This document shows, piece after piece, positions 25,917-33,782 of a stretch of 64,000 nt of DNA; positions within the stretch are counted from its first letter, which is position 1, and the number at the start of each line of letters is the position of its first letter. The notes beneath the pieces were generated by a model that made no database searches, was not told the origin of the DNA, and was given only the letters and a program-made list of their open reading frames with translations. Where the stretch lies: the NCBI RefSeq assembly GCF_940670765.1, contig NZ_CALNVW010000051.1, positions 1 through 64,000 on the forward strand. Direction: 5' to 3'. Source of the DNA: Streptomyces sp. A 4/2. GTDB taxonomy: Bacteria; Actinomycetota; Actinomycetes; Streptomycetales; Streptomycetaceae. Position numbers and translations under genes: made by a program.

Positions 25917-26852
25917 TTAGAAGTACCCCTCGCGCTTGCGGTCTTCCATCGCGGCCTCGGACATCTTGTCGTCGGCGCGGGTCGCGCCCCGCTCGGTCAG
26001 CCGGGACGCGGCGATCTCGGTGATCACGGCTTCGAGCGTGGTGGCGTCGGAGTCGACGGCGCCGGTGCAGGACATGTCACCGACGGTGCGGTAGCGCACC
26101 AGCCGGGTCTCGACGCTCTCGTCGCCCTTGGGGCCGCCCCACTCGCCCGGGGTCAGCCACATGCCGGAACGCTTGAACACGTCGCGCTCGTGGGCGAAGT
26201 AGATCTCGGGCAGCTCGATCCGCTCCCGCTCGATGTACTGCCAGACGTCCAGCTCCGTCCAGTTGGAGAGCGGGAACACCCGGACGTGCTCGCCGGGCGC
26301 GTGCCGGCCGTTGTACAGCTGCCACAGTTCCGGGCGCTGGCGGCGCGGGTCCCACTGCGAGAACTCGTCGCGCAGCGAGAACACCCGCTCCTTGGCGCGC
26401 GCCTTCTCCTCGTCCCGGCGCCCGCCGCCGAACACCGCGTCGAACCGGTGCTGCTGGATCCCCTCCGTGAGCGGGACCGTCTGGAGCGGATTGCGCAGCC
26501 CGTCGGGGCGCTCGCGCAGCTTCCCGGCGTCGATGTACTCCTGGACCGAGGCGACATGGAGCCGCAGCCCGTGCTCGGCCACCACCCGGTCGCGGTAGGC
26601 CAGTACCTCGGGGAAGTTGTGCCCGGTGTCCACGTGCAGCAGCGAGAACGGCACGGCGGCCGGGGCGAAGGCCTTCAGCGCCAGGTGCAGCATCAGGATC
26701 GAGTCCTTGCCGCCGGAGAAGAGGATCACCGGCCGCTCGAACTCGCCCGCGACCTCGCGGAAGATGTGGACCGCCTCGGACTCCAGGGCGTCCAGGTGGC
26801 TCAGCGCGAACGGGCTGTCCGTACCTTCGGTGACAGCGGCAGCGGTCGTCAT
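25917..26852 (-). CDS. cysD: sulfate adenylyltransferase subunit 2
   Basis: 311 aa catalytic subunit of ATP sulfurylase, forming APS from ATP and sulfate. The PP-loop SGGKDS is at residues 46-51, followed by HLALKAF, HVDTGHNFPEVLAYRD and FGGGRRDEEKARAKER. The C-terminal EDRKREGYF is the family ending. The ATG at 26852 overlaps the cysC stop as ATGA. It forms the heterodimer with CysN, encoded immediately downstream. Confidence 0.97.
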   Translation of the reverse strand: MTTAAAVTEGTDSPFALSHLDALESEAVHIFREVAGEFERPVILFSGGKDSILMLHLALKAFAPAAVPFSLLHVDTGHNFPEVLAYRDRVVAEHGLRLHVASVQEYIDAGKLRERPDGLRNPLQTVPLTEGIQQHRFDAVFGGGRRDEEKARAKERVFSLRDEFSQWDPRRQRPELWQLYNGRHAPGEHVRVFPLSNWTELDVWQYIERERIELPEIYFAHERDVFKRSGMWLTPGEWGGPKGDESVETRLVRYRTVGDMSCTGAVDSDATTLEAVITEIAASRLTERGATRADDKMSEAAMEDRKREGYF

Positions 26853-27394
26853 CGGGCCAGGCCCCTCTCGGTGAGCAGCGCATGCAGCGCGGCGGCGGAC
26901 TCCTGCACGGTCTGCTGGTGCGACTCGATCCGCAGGTCCGGGGCCTCAGGCGCCTCGTAGGGGTCGTCGACCCCGGTCAGCCCGGAGATCTCACCGGCCG
27001 CCTGCTTGGCGTACAGACCCTTCACATCGCGTACGGAGCACACCTCCACCGGAGTGGCGACATGCACCTCCAGGTACGGGGTGCCGGTGCTCCCGTGCCG
27101 CTTGCGCACGGCCTCCCGGCTGTCCGCGTACGGCGCGATGACCGGCACCAGCGCCGTCACGCCGTTGGACGCGAGCAGTTCGGCGACGAAGCCGATGCGC
27201 TGGACGTTGGTGTGCCGGTCCTCGCGGCTGAAGCCGAGCCCGGCGGACAGGAACTCGCGGATCTCGTCACCGTCGAGCACCTCCACCCGGCGGCCCTCGC
27301 CGCGCAGCCGCTCCGCGAGGGCATGGGCGATGGTGGTCTTGCCCGCGCTCGGCAGACCGGTGAGCCAGACAGTGGCTCCCTGGTCCGTCGTCAT
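26849..27394 (-). CDS. cysC: adenylylsulfate kinase
   Basis: 181 aa P-loop kinase that phosphorylates APS to PAPS. Walker A is GLPSAGKTT (13-21). DGDEIREFLSAGLGFSREDRHTNVQRIGFVAELL carries the APS-binding pattern, and IAPYADSR, EVHVATPVEVC, DVKGLYAKQAAGEI and GVDDPYEAPEAPDL complete the family signature. ATG at 27394 is preferred over ATG at 27418 because AGGAG lies 6 nt upstream. The earlier one would overlap the cysH stop by one base. The gene overlaps cysD by 4 bp. Confidence 0.95.
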   Translation of the reverse strand: MTTDQGATVWLTGLPSAGKTTIAHALAERLRGEGRRVEVLDGDEIREFLSAGLGFSREDRHTNVQRIGFVAELLASNGVTALVPVIAPYADSREAVRKRHGSTGTPYLEVHVATPVEVCSVRDVKGLYAKQAAGEISGLTGVDDPYEAPEAPDLRIESHQQTVQESAAALHALLTERGLAR

Positions 27395-27417
27395 CTGGTT
27401 CTCCTGAACACTCGTCA

Positions 27418-28149
27418 TCAGCCGTGCAGCCCGCACTCGGTCTTGTTCCGTCCGGCCCACCGGCCGGCCCGCGCGTCCTCGCCCTCGGCGACCCGCCGGG
27501 TGCAGGGCGCGCAGCCGATGGAGGGGTATCCGTCGGTGAGCAGCGGGTTGGTGAGGACGCCGTACTCGGTGATGTACGCCTCCACGTCGTCCTGCGTCCA
27601 GCGGGCGATCGGCGAGATCTTGACCTTCTGCCGCTTCTCGTCCCAGCCGACGACCGGGGTGTTCGCCCTGGTCGGCGACTCGTCGCGGCGCAGGCCCGTG
27701 GCCCACGCCCGGTAGTGCCTGAGCCCGTCCTCCAGCGGCTTCACCTTGCGCAGGGCGCAGCACAGGTCGGGGTCGCGGTCGTGCAGCCGGGGGCCGTGTT
27801 CGGCGTCCTGCTCGGCGACGCTCTGCCAGGGCAGCAGCGTGATGACGTTGACGTCCATCACGGCCTCCACCGCGTCCCGGGTGCCGATGGTCTCCGGGAA
27901 GTGGTAGCCGGTGTCGAGGAAGACGACGTCCACCCCGGGGAAGGCGCGGGACGCGAGGTGGGCGACGACCGCGTCCTCCATCGAGGAGGTCACGCAGAAC
28001 TGCCTGCCGAAGGTGTCGGCGGCCCAGCGGAGGATCTCCAGCGGGGAGGCGTCCTCCAGTTCGCGGCCGGCCCGCTCGGCGAGTGCCCTCGGATCCTCGG
28101 TCTCCGGATCTTCGGTCTCCGGATCCGCGGTCTCCTGAGTGTCGGTCAT
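27418..28149 (-). CDS. cysH: (phospho)adenylylsulfate reductase, iron-sulfur type
   Basis: 243 aa. It reduces activated sulfate to sulfite using thioredoxin. The four Fe-S ligands of the APS-reductase class are present: Cys130-Cys131 in DLCCALRKVKPL and Cys213/Cys216 in SIGCAPCTRR. The catalytic C-terminal Cys239 is in ECGLHG. By family knowledge this [4Fe-4S] form prefers APS, although a PAPS-forming CysC is encoded next door. The N-terminus carries an acidic repeat from a 15-bp tandem repeat in the DNA. It overlaps the zinc-ribbon gene by 4 bp (ATGA). Confidence 0.94.
   Translation of the reverse strand: MTDTQETADPETEDPETEDPRALAERAGRELEDASPLEILRWAADTFGRQFCVTSSMEDAVVAHLASRAFPGVDVVFLDTGYHFPETIGTRDAVEAVMDVNVITLLPWQSVAEQDAEHGPRLHDRDPDLCCALRKVKPLEDGLRHYRAWATGLRRDESPTRANTPVVGWDEKRQKVKISPIARWTQDDVEAYITEYGVLTNPLLTDGYPSIGCAPCTRRVAEGEDARAGRWAGRNKTECGLHG
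28091..28135. repeat. 15-bp tandem repeat, 3 copies, inside cysH
   Basis: Units at 28091, 28106 and 28121 share GGATC..CGGTCTCC. They encode the N-terminal acidic repeat (ETEDP) of CysH. The period is a multiple of three, so copy number can change without breaking the frame. Confidence 0.85.
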
Positions 28150-28334
28150 ATCCGGTCTCCTTCAACGCTGTTGGCGGAGTCGCGCTGGAGTCCACGGGCC
28201 AGCAGCCCGAGGAACTTCAACTGGAATGCGCGATTGCACGCCGCGCATTCCCAGGCGCCGTGTCCGGCCTCGGAGGGGCGCAGGTCCTCGTCGCCGCAGT
28301 ACGGGCAGAAGAACGGTGCGGCACGCTCGCTCAC
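28146..28334 (-). CDS. small zinc-ribbon protein of the cys operon
   Basis: 62 aa with two CxxC knuckles: FFCPYCGDEDL (Cys10, Cys13) and WECAACNRAFQLKFLGL (Cys30, Cys33). The length and the HGAWEC..C.RAFQLKFLG pattern fit a small protein I recall between sir and cysH in actinobacteria. No function is established. The GTG start at 28334 overlaps the cysI stop (GTGA) and its stop overlaps the cysH start (ATGA), so all three are translationally coupled. It may bind a metal or help assemble CysH or CysI. This is inference from position only. Confidence 0.85.
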   Translation of the reverse strand: MSERAAPFFCPYCGDEDLRPSEAGHGAWECAACNRAFQLKFLGLLARGLQRDSANSVEGDRI

Positions 28335-30028
28335 GAGAGGGACTCCTCTGCGGCCCGCGCGGCCCAGGTGGCGAACCGCTCACCGTCCGCGCGCTCGGCC
28401 TGGAACCGCTTCAGGACACGCTCGACGTAGTCGGGCAGCTCCTCCGAAGTCACCTTCAGGCCACGGACCTTGCGGCCGAAGCCCGCCTCCAGCCCGAGTG
28501 CGCCGCCCAGGTGCACCTGGAAGCCCTCGACCTGGTTGCCGTCCTTGTCCAGCACCAACTGGCCCTTGAGGCCGATGTCGGCGACCTGGATACGCGCACA
28601 GGCGTTGGGGCAGCCGTTGATGTTGATGGTGATCGGCTCGTCGAACTCCGGGATCCGGCGCTCCAGTTCGTCGATCAGTGCGGCGCCGCTCGCCTTGGTC
28701 TCGACGATCGCCAGCTTGCAGAACTCGATGCCGGTGCAGGCCATGGTGCCGCGCCGGAACGGCGAGGCGTCGACCTTCAGGTCCAGCGCTTCGAGACCGG
28801 CCACCAGCGAGTCGACCCGCGACTCCTCGATGTCGAGGGCGATCATCTTCTGCTCGGTGGTGGTCCGCAGCCGCCCCGAGCCGTGTGCCGCCACCAGCTC
28901 GGCGACCTTCGTCAGGGTCGTGCCGTCCACGCGTCCGACGCGGGGGGCGAAGCCGACGTAGAACCGTCCGTCCCGCTGCTCGTGCACGCCGAGGTGATCG
29001 CGCCAGACCTCCGCGGGCTGCTCGGGCGCGGGCCCGTCGAGGAGCTTGCGCTCCAGGTACTCGTCCTCCAGGATCTGCCGGAACTTCTCCGGGCCCCAGT
29101 CGGCGACGAGGAACTTCAGCCGGGCGCGGTTGCGCAGCCGGCGGTAGCCGTAGTCGCGGAAGATCGAGATGACGCCTTCCCACACATCGGGCACCTCGTC
29201 CAGCGGAACCCAGGCACCGAGCCGCACGCCGAGCTTCGGGTTGGTGGAGAGACCGCCGCCGACCCACAGGTCGAAACCGGGGCCGTGCTCGGGGTGGTCG
29301 ACGCCGACGAAGGCGATGTCGTTGATCTCGTGCGCGACGTCGAGCTGCGGCGAGCCGGAGATCGCGGTCTTGAACTTCCTTGGCAGGTTGGAGAATTCGG
29401 GGTTGCCGATGAAGCGTCGCTGGATCTCGTCGACCGCCCACGAGCCGTCGATGATCTCGTTCGCGGCGACGCCCGCCACGGGTGAGCCGAGGATCGTACG
29501 GGGAGTGTCACCGCACGCCTCGGTGGTCGAGAGGCCGACCTCCTCCAGCCGCCGCCAGATCTCCGGGACGTCCTCGATCCGGATCCAGTGGAACTGGACG
29601 TTCTGCCGGTCGGTGAGGTCCGCGGTGCCGCGGGCGAACTCCTGCGAGATGTCCCCGATGACACGCAGTTGCTCGGTGGTGAGCCGACCGCCGTCGATCC
29701 GGACCCGCAGCATGAAGAACTCGGCGTCCAGCTCCTCGGGTTCCAGGATCGCGGTCTTGCCGCCGTCGATCCCTTCCTTGCGCTGGGTGTACAGCCCCCA
29801 CCAGCGCATCCGGCCGCGCAGGTCGCCGCCGTCGATCGAGTCGAAGCCGCGCTTGGAGTAGATCGTCTCAATGCGTGTCCGCACATTGAGACCGTCGTCG
29901 TCCTTCTTGGTCTGCTCATTGCCGTTCAGCGGAGTGAAGTGGCCCTTGGCCCACTGGCCTTCGCCACGGTGACGGCTCACCTTGCGGCGGGGCGCGGCTG
30001 GAGGGGGCGTTTCCGGGCTGGCGGCCAT
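28331..30028 (-). CDS. cysI: assimilatory sulfite reductase (ferredoxin type)
   Basis: 565 aa siroheme and [4Fe-4S] enzyme reducing sulfite to sulfide with six electrons, also called Sir. Cluster/siroheme ligands are Cys431 and Cys437 (ACTGIEFCKLAIVET) and Cys473 and Cys477 (NINGCPNACARIQ). Two ferrodoxin-like repeats with DLTDRQNVQFHWIRIEDVP and RLRTTTEQKM are typical. Full length. There is no CysJ flavoprotein gene, so ferredoxin is the likely donor. AGAAGGACG precedes the ATG. It is the first structural gene after the leader peptide. Confidence 0.96.
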   Translation of the reverse strand: MAASPETPPPAAPRRKVSRHRGEGQWAKGHFTPLNGNEQTKKDDDGLNVRTRIETIYSKRGFDSIDGGDLRGRMRWWGLYTQRKEGIDGGKTAILEPEELDAEFFMLRVRIDGGRLTTEQLRVIGDISQEFARGTADLTDRQNVQFHWIRIEDVPEIWRRLEEVGLSTTEACGDTPRTILGSPVAGVAANEIIDGSWAVDEIQRRFIGNPEFSNLPRKFKTAISGSPQLDVAHEINDIAFVGVDHPEHGPGFDLWVGGGLSTNPKLGVRLGAWVPLDEVPDVWEGVISIFRDYGYRRLRNRARLKFLVADWGPEKFRQILEDEYLERKLLDGPAPEQPAEVWRDHLGVHEQRDGRFYVGFAPRVGRVDGTTLTKVAELVAAHGSGRLRTTTEQKMIALDIEESRVDSLVAGLEALDLKVDASPFRRGTMACTGIEFCKLAIVETKASGAALIDELERRIPEFDEPITININGCPNACARIQVADIGLKGQLVLDKDGNQVEGFQVHLGGALGLEAGFGRKVRGLKVTSEELPDYVERVLKRFQAERADGERFATWAARAAEESLS

Positions 30029-30111
30029 GATGGTTCGTCCTTCTGTGGCGGCTCGGGGGCGGCTCGAAGAGCGGCTCGGGGCGGCGAATCAGGCTGAAGG
30101 TACCCCTGTGA

Positions 30112-30169
30112 CCTGCCAGTTCATGGCAGGGCGCGGTGGCTGAGAGAAAACAGGACCCCAGCAGGGGAC
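30112..30169 (-). promoter_or_regulatory. candidate attenuator hairpins upstream of cysI
   Basis: Between the leader peptide stop and cysI two RNA hairpins can be drawn. One is a perfect 7-bp stem, CCTGCCA/TGGCAGG, with a 5-nt loop at 30112-30130. The other, at 30153-30169, pairs CCCC with GGGG around a 4-nt loop and is followed on the transcript by a U-rich CUGUUUUCU. The order leader, weak terminator-like stem, second stem fits transcriptional or translational attenuation. No folding was computed. Confidence 0.45.
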
Positions 30170-30221
30170 TTCGCTCGTCCGCAACGACGGGGACGGCGGA
30201 AAACGGCGTGGCTGGTGAAGA

Positions 30222-30305
30222 TCAGCGCGCCGGACAGATGGCGCTGGACATGCGGCAGAGATCGACGTGGCGCCGACTCACCAAGGCAATTCCAGTTCCA
30301 GGCAT
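30222..30305 (-). CDS. cysteine-responsive leader peptide
   Basis: A 27-codon ORF starting ATG at 30305 and ending TGA at 30222-30224, 193 nt before cysI. It carries the motif SRRHVDLCRMSSAICPAR, with Cys codons at 17 and 24. The RRHVDLCR pattern is one I recognise from actinobacterial leader peptides placed before sulfur genes. It lies about 30 nt downstream of a -10-like GATAGT. Ribosome speed at the two Cys codons, late in the peptide, probably controls folding of downstream RNA. It is likely a regulatory peptide with no function of its own. Confidence 0.85.
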   Translation of the reverse strand: MPGTGIALVSRRHVDLCRMSSAICPAR

Positions 30306-30343
30306 GGCGGAAGCGTGGCACGGCACTCTCGCGCCAGTCCACC

Positions 30344-30349
30344 ACTATC
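30344..30349 (-). promoter_or_regulatory. putative -10 box of the sulfur operon
   Basis: GATAGT on the minus strand, placing a transcript start near 30337, about 30 nt before the leader peptide ATG. The expected -35 area holds only GGGACC, so control by an activator is possible. This is inference. Confidence 0.4.
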
Positions 30350-30397
30350 CGTCATGTGGACGAGATGGTCCCGCATCATGAGACGATGTGGTGTCGG

Positions 30398-30979
30398 TCA
30401 CGCACCGGACGTGTGCTGCGCCCCGGGCCAGGGCCCCGGAGTCGCCACCTCCGCTTCCTCTTCGGTCTCGGTCCGGAAGAGCCGGAAGCCGCGGCGCAGA
30501 TAGTTGTCCATCGCGTACGGACCGTCCTTGCTGCACGTGTGCAGCCAGACCCGCTTCGTCGGGGGACGCCCGGGGGTGCGGTCGGCGAGATCCCATGCGC
30601 GCCGCACGCCGTACGACAGGAGATGGCCGCCGATCCGCCGCCCCCGGAAGGCGGGGATCAGCCCGAAGTACATGATCTCCACGACCCCGTCGTCCTGCGG
30701 GTCCAGCTCCACGTACCCGGCCGGAGTGCCCCGGTCGTACGCCACCCAGGTCTCGGCGCCCGGCCGGTCCAGGATCTCCTGCCACTGCGCGTACGAGAGC
30801 GGCAGCCGGTCGGTCCAGCGGATGTCCCCGCCGACCGAGGCGTAGAGGAACCGGCTGAACTCGGGGGAGGGGACCTCGGCCCGGACGATCCGGATGTCGC
30901 CCGCGGGCTCGGCGGCGGGCTTCAGATCGGCGGGCGAGGTCTGTTCCAGGGACCAGGTGGTCACGGTGACGGTGCTCAT
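30398..30979 (-). CDS. GNAT family N-acetyltransferase
   Basis: 193 aa. Core GNAT features are GTPAGYVELDPQDDGVVEIMYFGLIPAFRGRRIGGHLLSYG, where RGRRIG is the acetyl-CoA loop, then VWLHTCSKDGPYAMDNYLRRGF. ATG at 30979 is chosen since the upstream in-frame extension is compositionally poor. Its stop lies about 50 bp upstream of the cys promoter. It reads in the same direction as the acylase-acetyltransferase gene, 75 bp downstream of that gene's stop, so it could be co-transcribed with it. The substrate is unknown. Confidence 0.82.
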   Translation of the reverse strand: MSTVTVTTWSLEQTSPADLKPAAEPAGDIRIVRAEVPSPEFSRFLYASVGGDIRWTDRLPLSYAQWQEILDRPGAETWVAYDRGTPAGYVELDPQDDGVVEIMYFGLIPAFRGRRIGGHLLSYGVRRAWDLADRTPGRPPTKRVWLHTCSKDGPYAMDNYLRRGFRLFRTETEEEAEVATPGPWPGAQHTSGA

Positions 30980-31054
30980 GCGGGTCAGAGAATCACGAGG
31001 CGGCGGCGGGCCGCGCGGCGGGTCCGGCGCCACCGGCGGCTCACCGGCCCCGGC

Positions 31055-33670
31055 TCACGCTGTCCGCTCCCGCCCCTGCTCCCCGTCCCGGAGCAGAAAG
31101 GTCAGCCTGGCCCGCTTCTCCGGCTTGTCCACCTCGGGACCGAGCACGAACCCGGAGCGCAGCAGGCGGTCGACCGCCCTGGTGTTACGGGCGTCCGGTT
31201 CGGCCACGACGCGACGCACGGCCGGGTCGGACAGCACGAAGGCCAGGAACACGGACAGCAGCTCGCCGGTGAAGCCCCGCCGCTGCTGACCGTCGGCGGG
31301 GCCGATCAGCAGATGGATGCCGAAGTCGCCCGGCTGGACGTCGTAGCACTCGCCCAGCGGATCGGCCTCCGGTTCGTACGTCTGGAAGAGCGCCACCGGT
31401 GTGCCGTCGAGGTGGAGCAGATAGGCGTGGTGCGTGTCCAGCGAGTCGAGAAAGGTGTAGGTCTCCAGGACGTCGTCGGGGCTCGCGTCCCGCATGCCCC
31501 AGAAGCGGGCCCGTTCCTGGCCGACCCAGCGGTGGATCAGGGCGGAGTCCTGTTGCGGGTCGACGGGGACGACACGGACGGTTCCGAAACCGTCGACCTG
31601 CTGCTCGTACACGGTCGGCACGGGGCTCCTCAGCCGGTTCCAGTCGCTGACCACCGGGACGAGTCCGCCTTCGGCCCACAGCGGCAGCTGGTCGCGGTGA
31701 TGGGGGTGGCCCGGTACCCCGGAGGCGCCGAACGGCACGGCCCAGAGGCTGTTGTCGCGCCGGGCGAGGTCCCAGACGTAGCGGGCGGCCGGGCCGCGGA
31801 CGGTGCGGTGGGTGAGTCCGGGGATGCTGGAGGTGGACAGGACGCAGTCGTGGTCGCCCGACAGGCCGGGCCCTTCGCCGGCCTGCTCGTCGGGGAGTGC
31901 CTGCCAGGGGGCGAGCCGGTGCAACGCGCCCCAGGACGGCCCGGATCCGTCCGTCTCCCCGGTCTCCTCGGCCGCCGCCCTGACCACGGCGGCCCGGTCG
32001 ATCTCCGGCAGCAGCTCCGTCGTCAGCAGTCCGTCCAGCGCGAAGGCCACCCGGGGGGTCAGCGCCAGCCACGGCCGGAACACCTCCGGGTAGGCGTCGG
32101 CCACCGCGGGTTCCGCCAGCGCGGCCAGCGCGGGATGCGCCGCCAGCCGTCGCACGACGGCTGCCCGCAGCGCGGCGTACGCGGCGGCGTCCGTACTGCC
32201 GGCGTCCATCCTGCGGTCCCACCCGAGCAGCCGTTCCCGGAGCCGCGCGGCGCCGGGGGTCAGCCCGTCGAGACCCGCGAGCAGGTCCAACAGCGGCTGG
32301 GGTGCGGGCAGTTGGCTGTCCATGTGGAGGGCGGCCATGTCCGGGGCCGTCCAGTCCGCGGCCCCGCCCAGCAGCTGCCGGATGCGCCGCGCGCGGTGCG
32401 GCGGTGCGAACTCGACCCCGAGCGGGGCGGCCAGTTCCCGCTGGTTGGCCATCACGGCGAAGCCCTCGACCGCCTCGCGCGGCAGCGACTCGTGCAGCCC
32501 GCGCCAGGCGTGCCGCGCATCCCAGGCCCGGACGGTACGCAGGCCGTTCGCCGGGTCGCGTACGGGTACGGTGCCCGCGACGCGGTGCAGCAGACCGCCC
32601 TCGGTGTCCGCCGCCTGTACGACGTTGACCGGCTCGGCCCAGCGGTCGAAGGCCCGGTCCACGTCGTCGACCGTGCGGGCCCGCAACAGCAACGGCAGGG
32701 CGTCGAAGCCGAGTTCACCGCTCACCCGTGGCGGGTGGCGCAGGCTGACGGCCGACGGCGCCTCCGGACCGCCGACGACGACCGGGCCGCGGACGGTCTC
32801 GATCACCTCGATCGTGACCGGATCGGCCCCTGCCACCTCGATGGTTTCCAGGTGTGCCGACGCGGGGCGCCAGCCGTCCGGCCCCAGTGCCTCCACGGAC
32901 CCGCCCCGGCGCCGCAGTTTCTCCTGGTAGAGGTCCTGGTAGTCGGCCATGGCGTTGGTGATCGACCAGGCGACGGTCGAGGTGTGTCCGAAGTGCGCGA
33001 TGCCGGGGACGCCGGGAACGGCCAGCCCGACGACGTCGAACTCCGGGCAGGCCAGCTGGATCTGCTGGTAGACACCGGGGGCTTCGATGAACCGGTGCGG
33101 GTCGCCCGCCAGGAGCGGTGCGCCGCTCGCGGTGAGTTCCCCGGTGACGAGCCAGCCGTTGCTGCCCGCGGTGCCGGGACCGTCGGTGGCGAACAGGTCG
33201 ATGGCGCCCTCCCCGAGGGCGCGGGCCGCCTCCTCGCGCCACAGTTTGGTGGGGAAGCCCGCGAAGAGGATGTGGGTGGACAGCCAGACGGCCAGCGGCG
33301 TCCAGGGCCGCCAGCTGCCGGGGGCCAGTCCCGCGGAGGCGAACTCCGGTGTGCGGCGGGCCCCTTCGGCCAGTCCGGCGTTGACCCCCGCCACGTACGC
33401 GCGGACCCAGTCCGCGGTCCGCGCGTCCAGGTTCCCGAAACAGCGCCGGGCCGTGTCGTCCAGCCGGGACTGCCGGGCGAAGCTGTCCCAGCCGACGGCC
33501 GCCGCGCCCAGGAACGCGGCCGTGGTCCCCTGCGACCTGTGGCGTTCGAACTCGATCTGCCAGGCGCGGTCCACGGCCGCGTTGTGTCCCTGTGCGTGCG
33601 CCAGCGCGTGCGCGCTGTCCGCGCGCAGATGCGGTATGCCCCAGTCGTCGCGGCGGACCTCGGCTGTCAC
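31055..33670 (-). CDS. penicillin acylase-siderophore acetyltransferase fusion
   Basis: 871 aa. Residues 1-680 are a penicillin acylase (Ntn-hydrolase). VRRDDWGIPHLRADSAHALAHAQGHNAAVDRAWQIE opens the family, and GTAGSNGW has the expected nucleophile Ser170 exposed by self-cleavage. Residues about 700-871 are a GNAT of the IucB/AlcB siderophore type: RFWGM, YEPEADPLGECYD, GDFGIHLLIGP, RRVVAEPDARNTRAVDRLLRSGF. There is no signal peptide, so it is predicted to be cytosolic, unlike most acylases. GAAGGGAG precedes the GTG. An iron box lies 41 bp upstream. It probably removes and adds acyl groups on a siderophore or precursor. This is inferred. Confidence 0.88.
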   Translation of the reverse strand: MTAEVRRDDWGIPHLRADSAHALAHAQGHNAAVDRAWQIEFERHRSQGTTAAFLGAAAVGWDSFARQSRLDDTARRCFGNLDARTADWVRAYVAGVNAGLAEGARRTPEFASAGLAPGSWRPWTPLAVWLSTHILFAGFPTKLWREEAARALGEGAIDLFATDGPGTAGSNGWLVTGELTASGAPLLAGDPHRFIEAPGVYQQIQLACPEFDVVGLAVPGVPGIAHFGHTSTVAWSITNAMADYQDLYQEKLRRRGGSVEALGPDGWRPASAHLETIEVAGADPVTIEVIETVRGPVVVGGPEAPSAVSLRHPPRVSGELGFDALPLLLRARTVDDVDRAFDRWAEPVNVVQAADTEGGLLHRVAGTVPVRDPANGLRTVRAWDARHAWRGLHESLPREAVEGFAVMANQRELAAPLGVEFAPPHRARRIRQLLGGAADWTAPDMAALHMDSQLPAPQPLLDLLAGLDGLTPGAARLRERLLGWDRRMDAGSTDAAAYAALRAAVVRRLAAHPALAALAEPAVADAYPEVFRPWLALTPRVAFALDGLLTTELLPEIDRAAVVRAAAEETGETDGSGPSWGALHRLAPWQALPDEQAGEGPGLSGDHDCVLSTSSIPGLTHRTVRGPAARYVWDLARRDNSLWAVPFGASGVPGHPHHRDQLPLWAEGGLVPVVSDWNRLRSPVPTVYEQQVDGFGTVRVVPVDPQQDSALIHRWVGQERARFWGMRDASPDDVLETYTFLDSLDTHHAYLLHLDGTPVALFQTYEPEADPLGECYDVQPGDFGIHLLIGPADGQQRRGFTGELLSVFLAFVLSDPAVRRVVAEPDARNTRAVDRLLRSGFVLGPEVDKPEKRARLTFLLRDGEQGRERTA

Positions 33671-33710
33671 CTCGGGCTCCCTTCTCGGCGGCCCCGTGCG
33701 GGCAACCTCA

Positions 33711-33729
33711 TTAGGTAAGGCTGCCCTAA
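33711..33729. promoter_or_regulatory. iron box (DmdR/IdeR operator)
   Basis: TTAGGTAAGGCTGCCCTAA matches the actinobacterial iron box TTAGGTTAGGCTCACCTAA at 16 of 19 positions, and CCTAA follows at once. It lies 41-59 bp upstream of the acylase-acetyltransferase start, in the only promoter-sized gap, so iron-dependent repression of that gene is expected. Confidence 0.85.
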
Positions 33730-33782
33730 CCTAATGTACGTCTGGCGGGGAGACAATTCCGAGCGGGGCGCGGCGCAAGCCG

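Noticed and set aside
23130..26960. Long plus-strand open frame across ssuA, cysN and cysD
   Set aside because: Antisense to well-supported sulfur genes. Repetitive composition and no recognisable domain.
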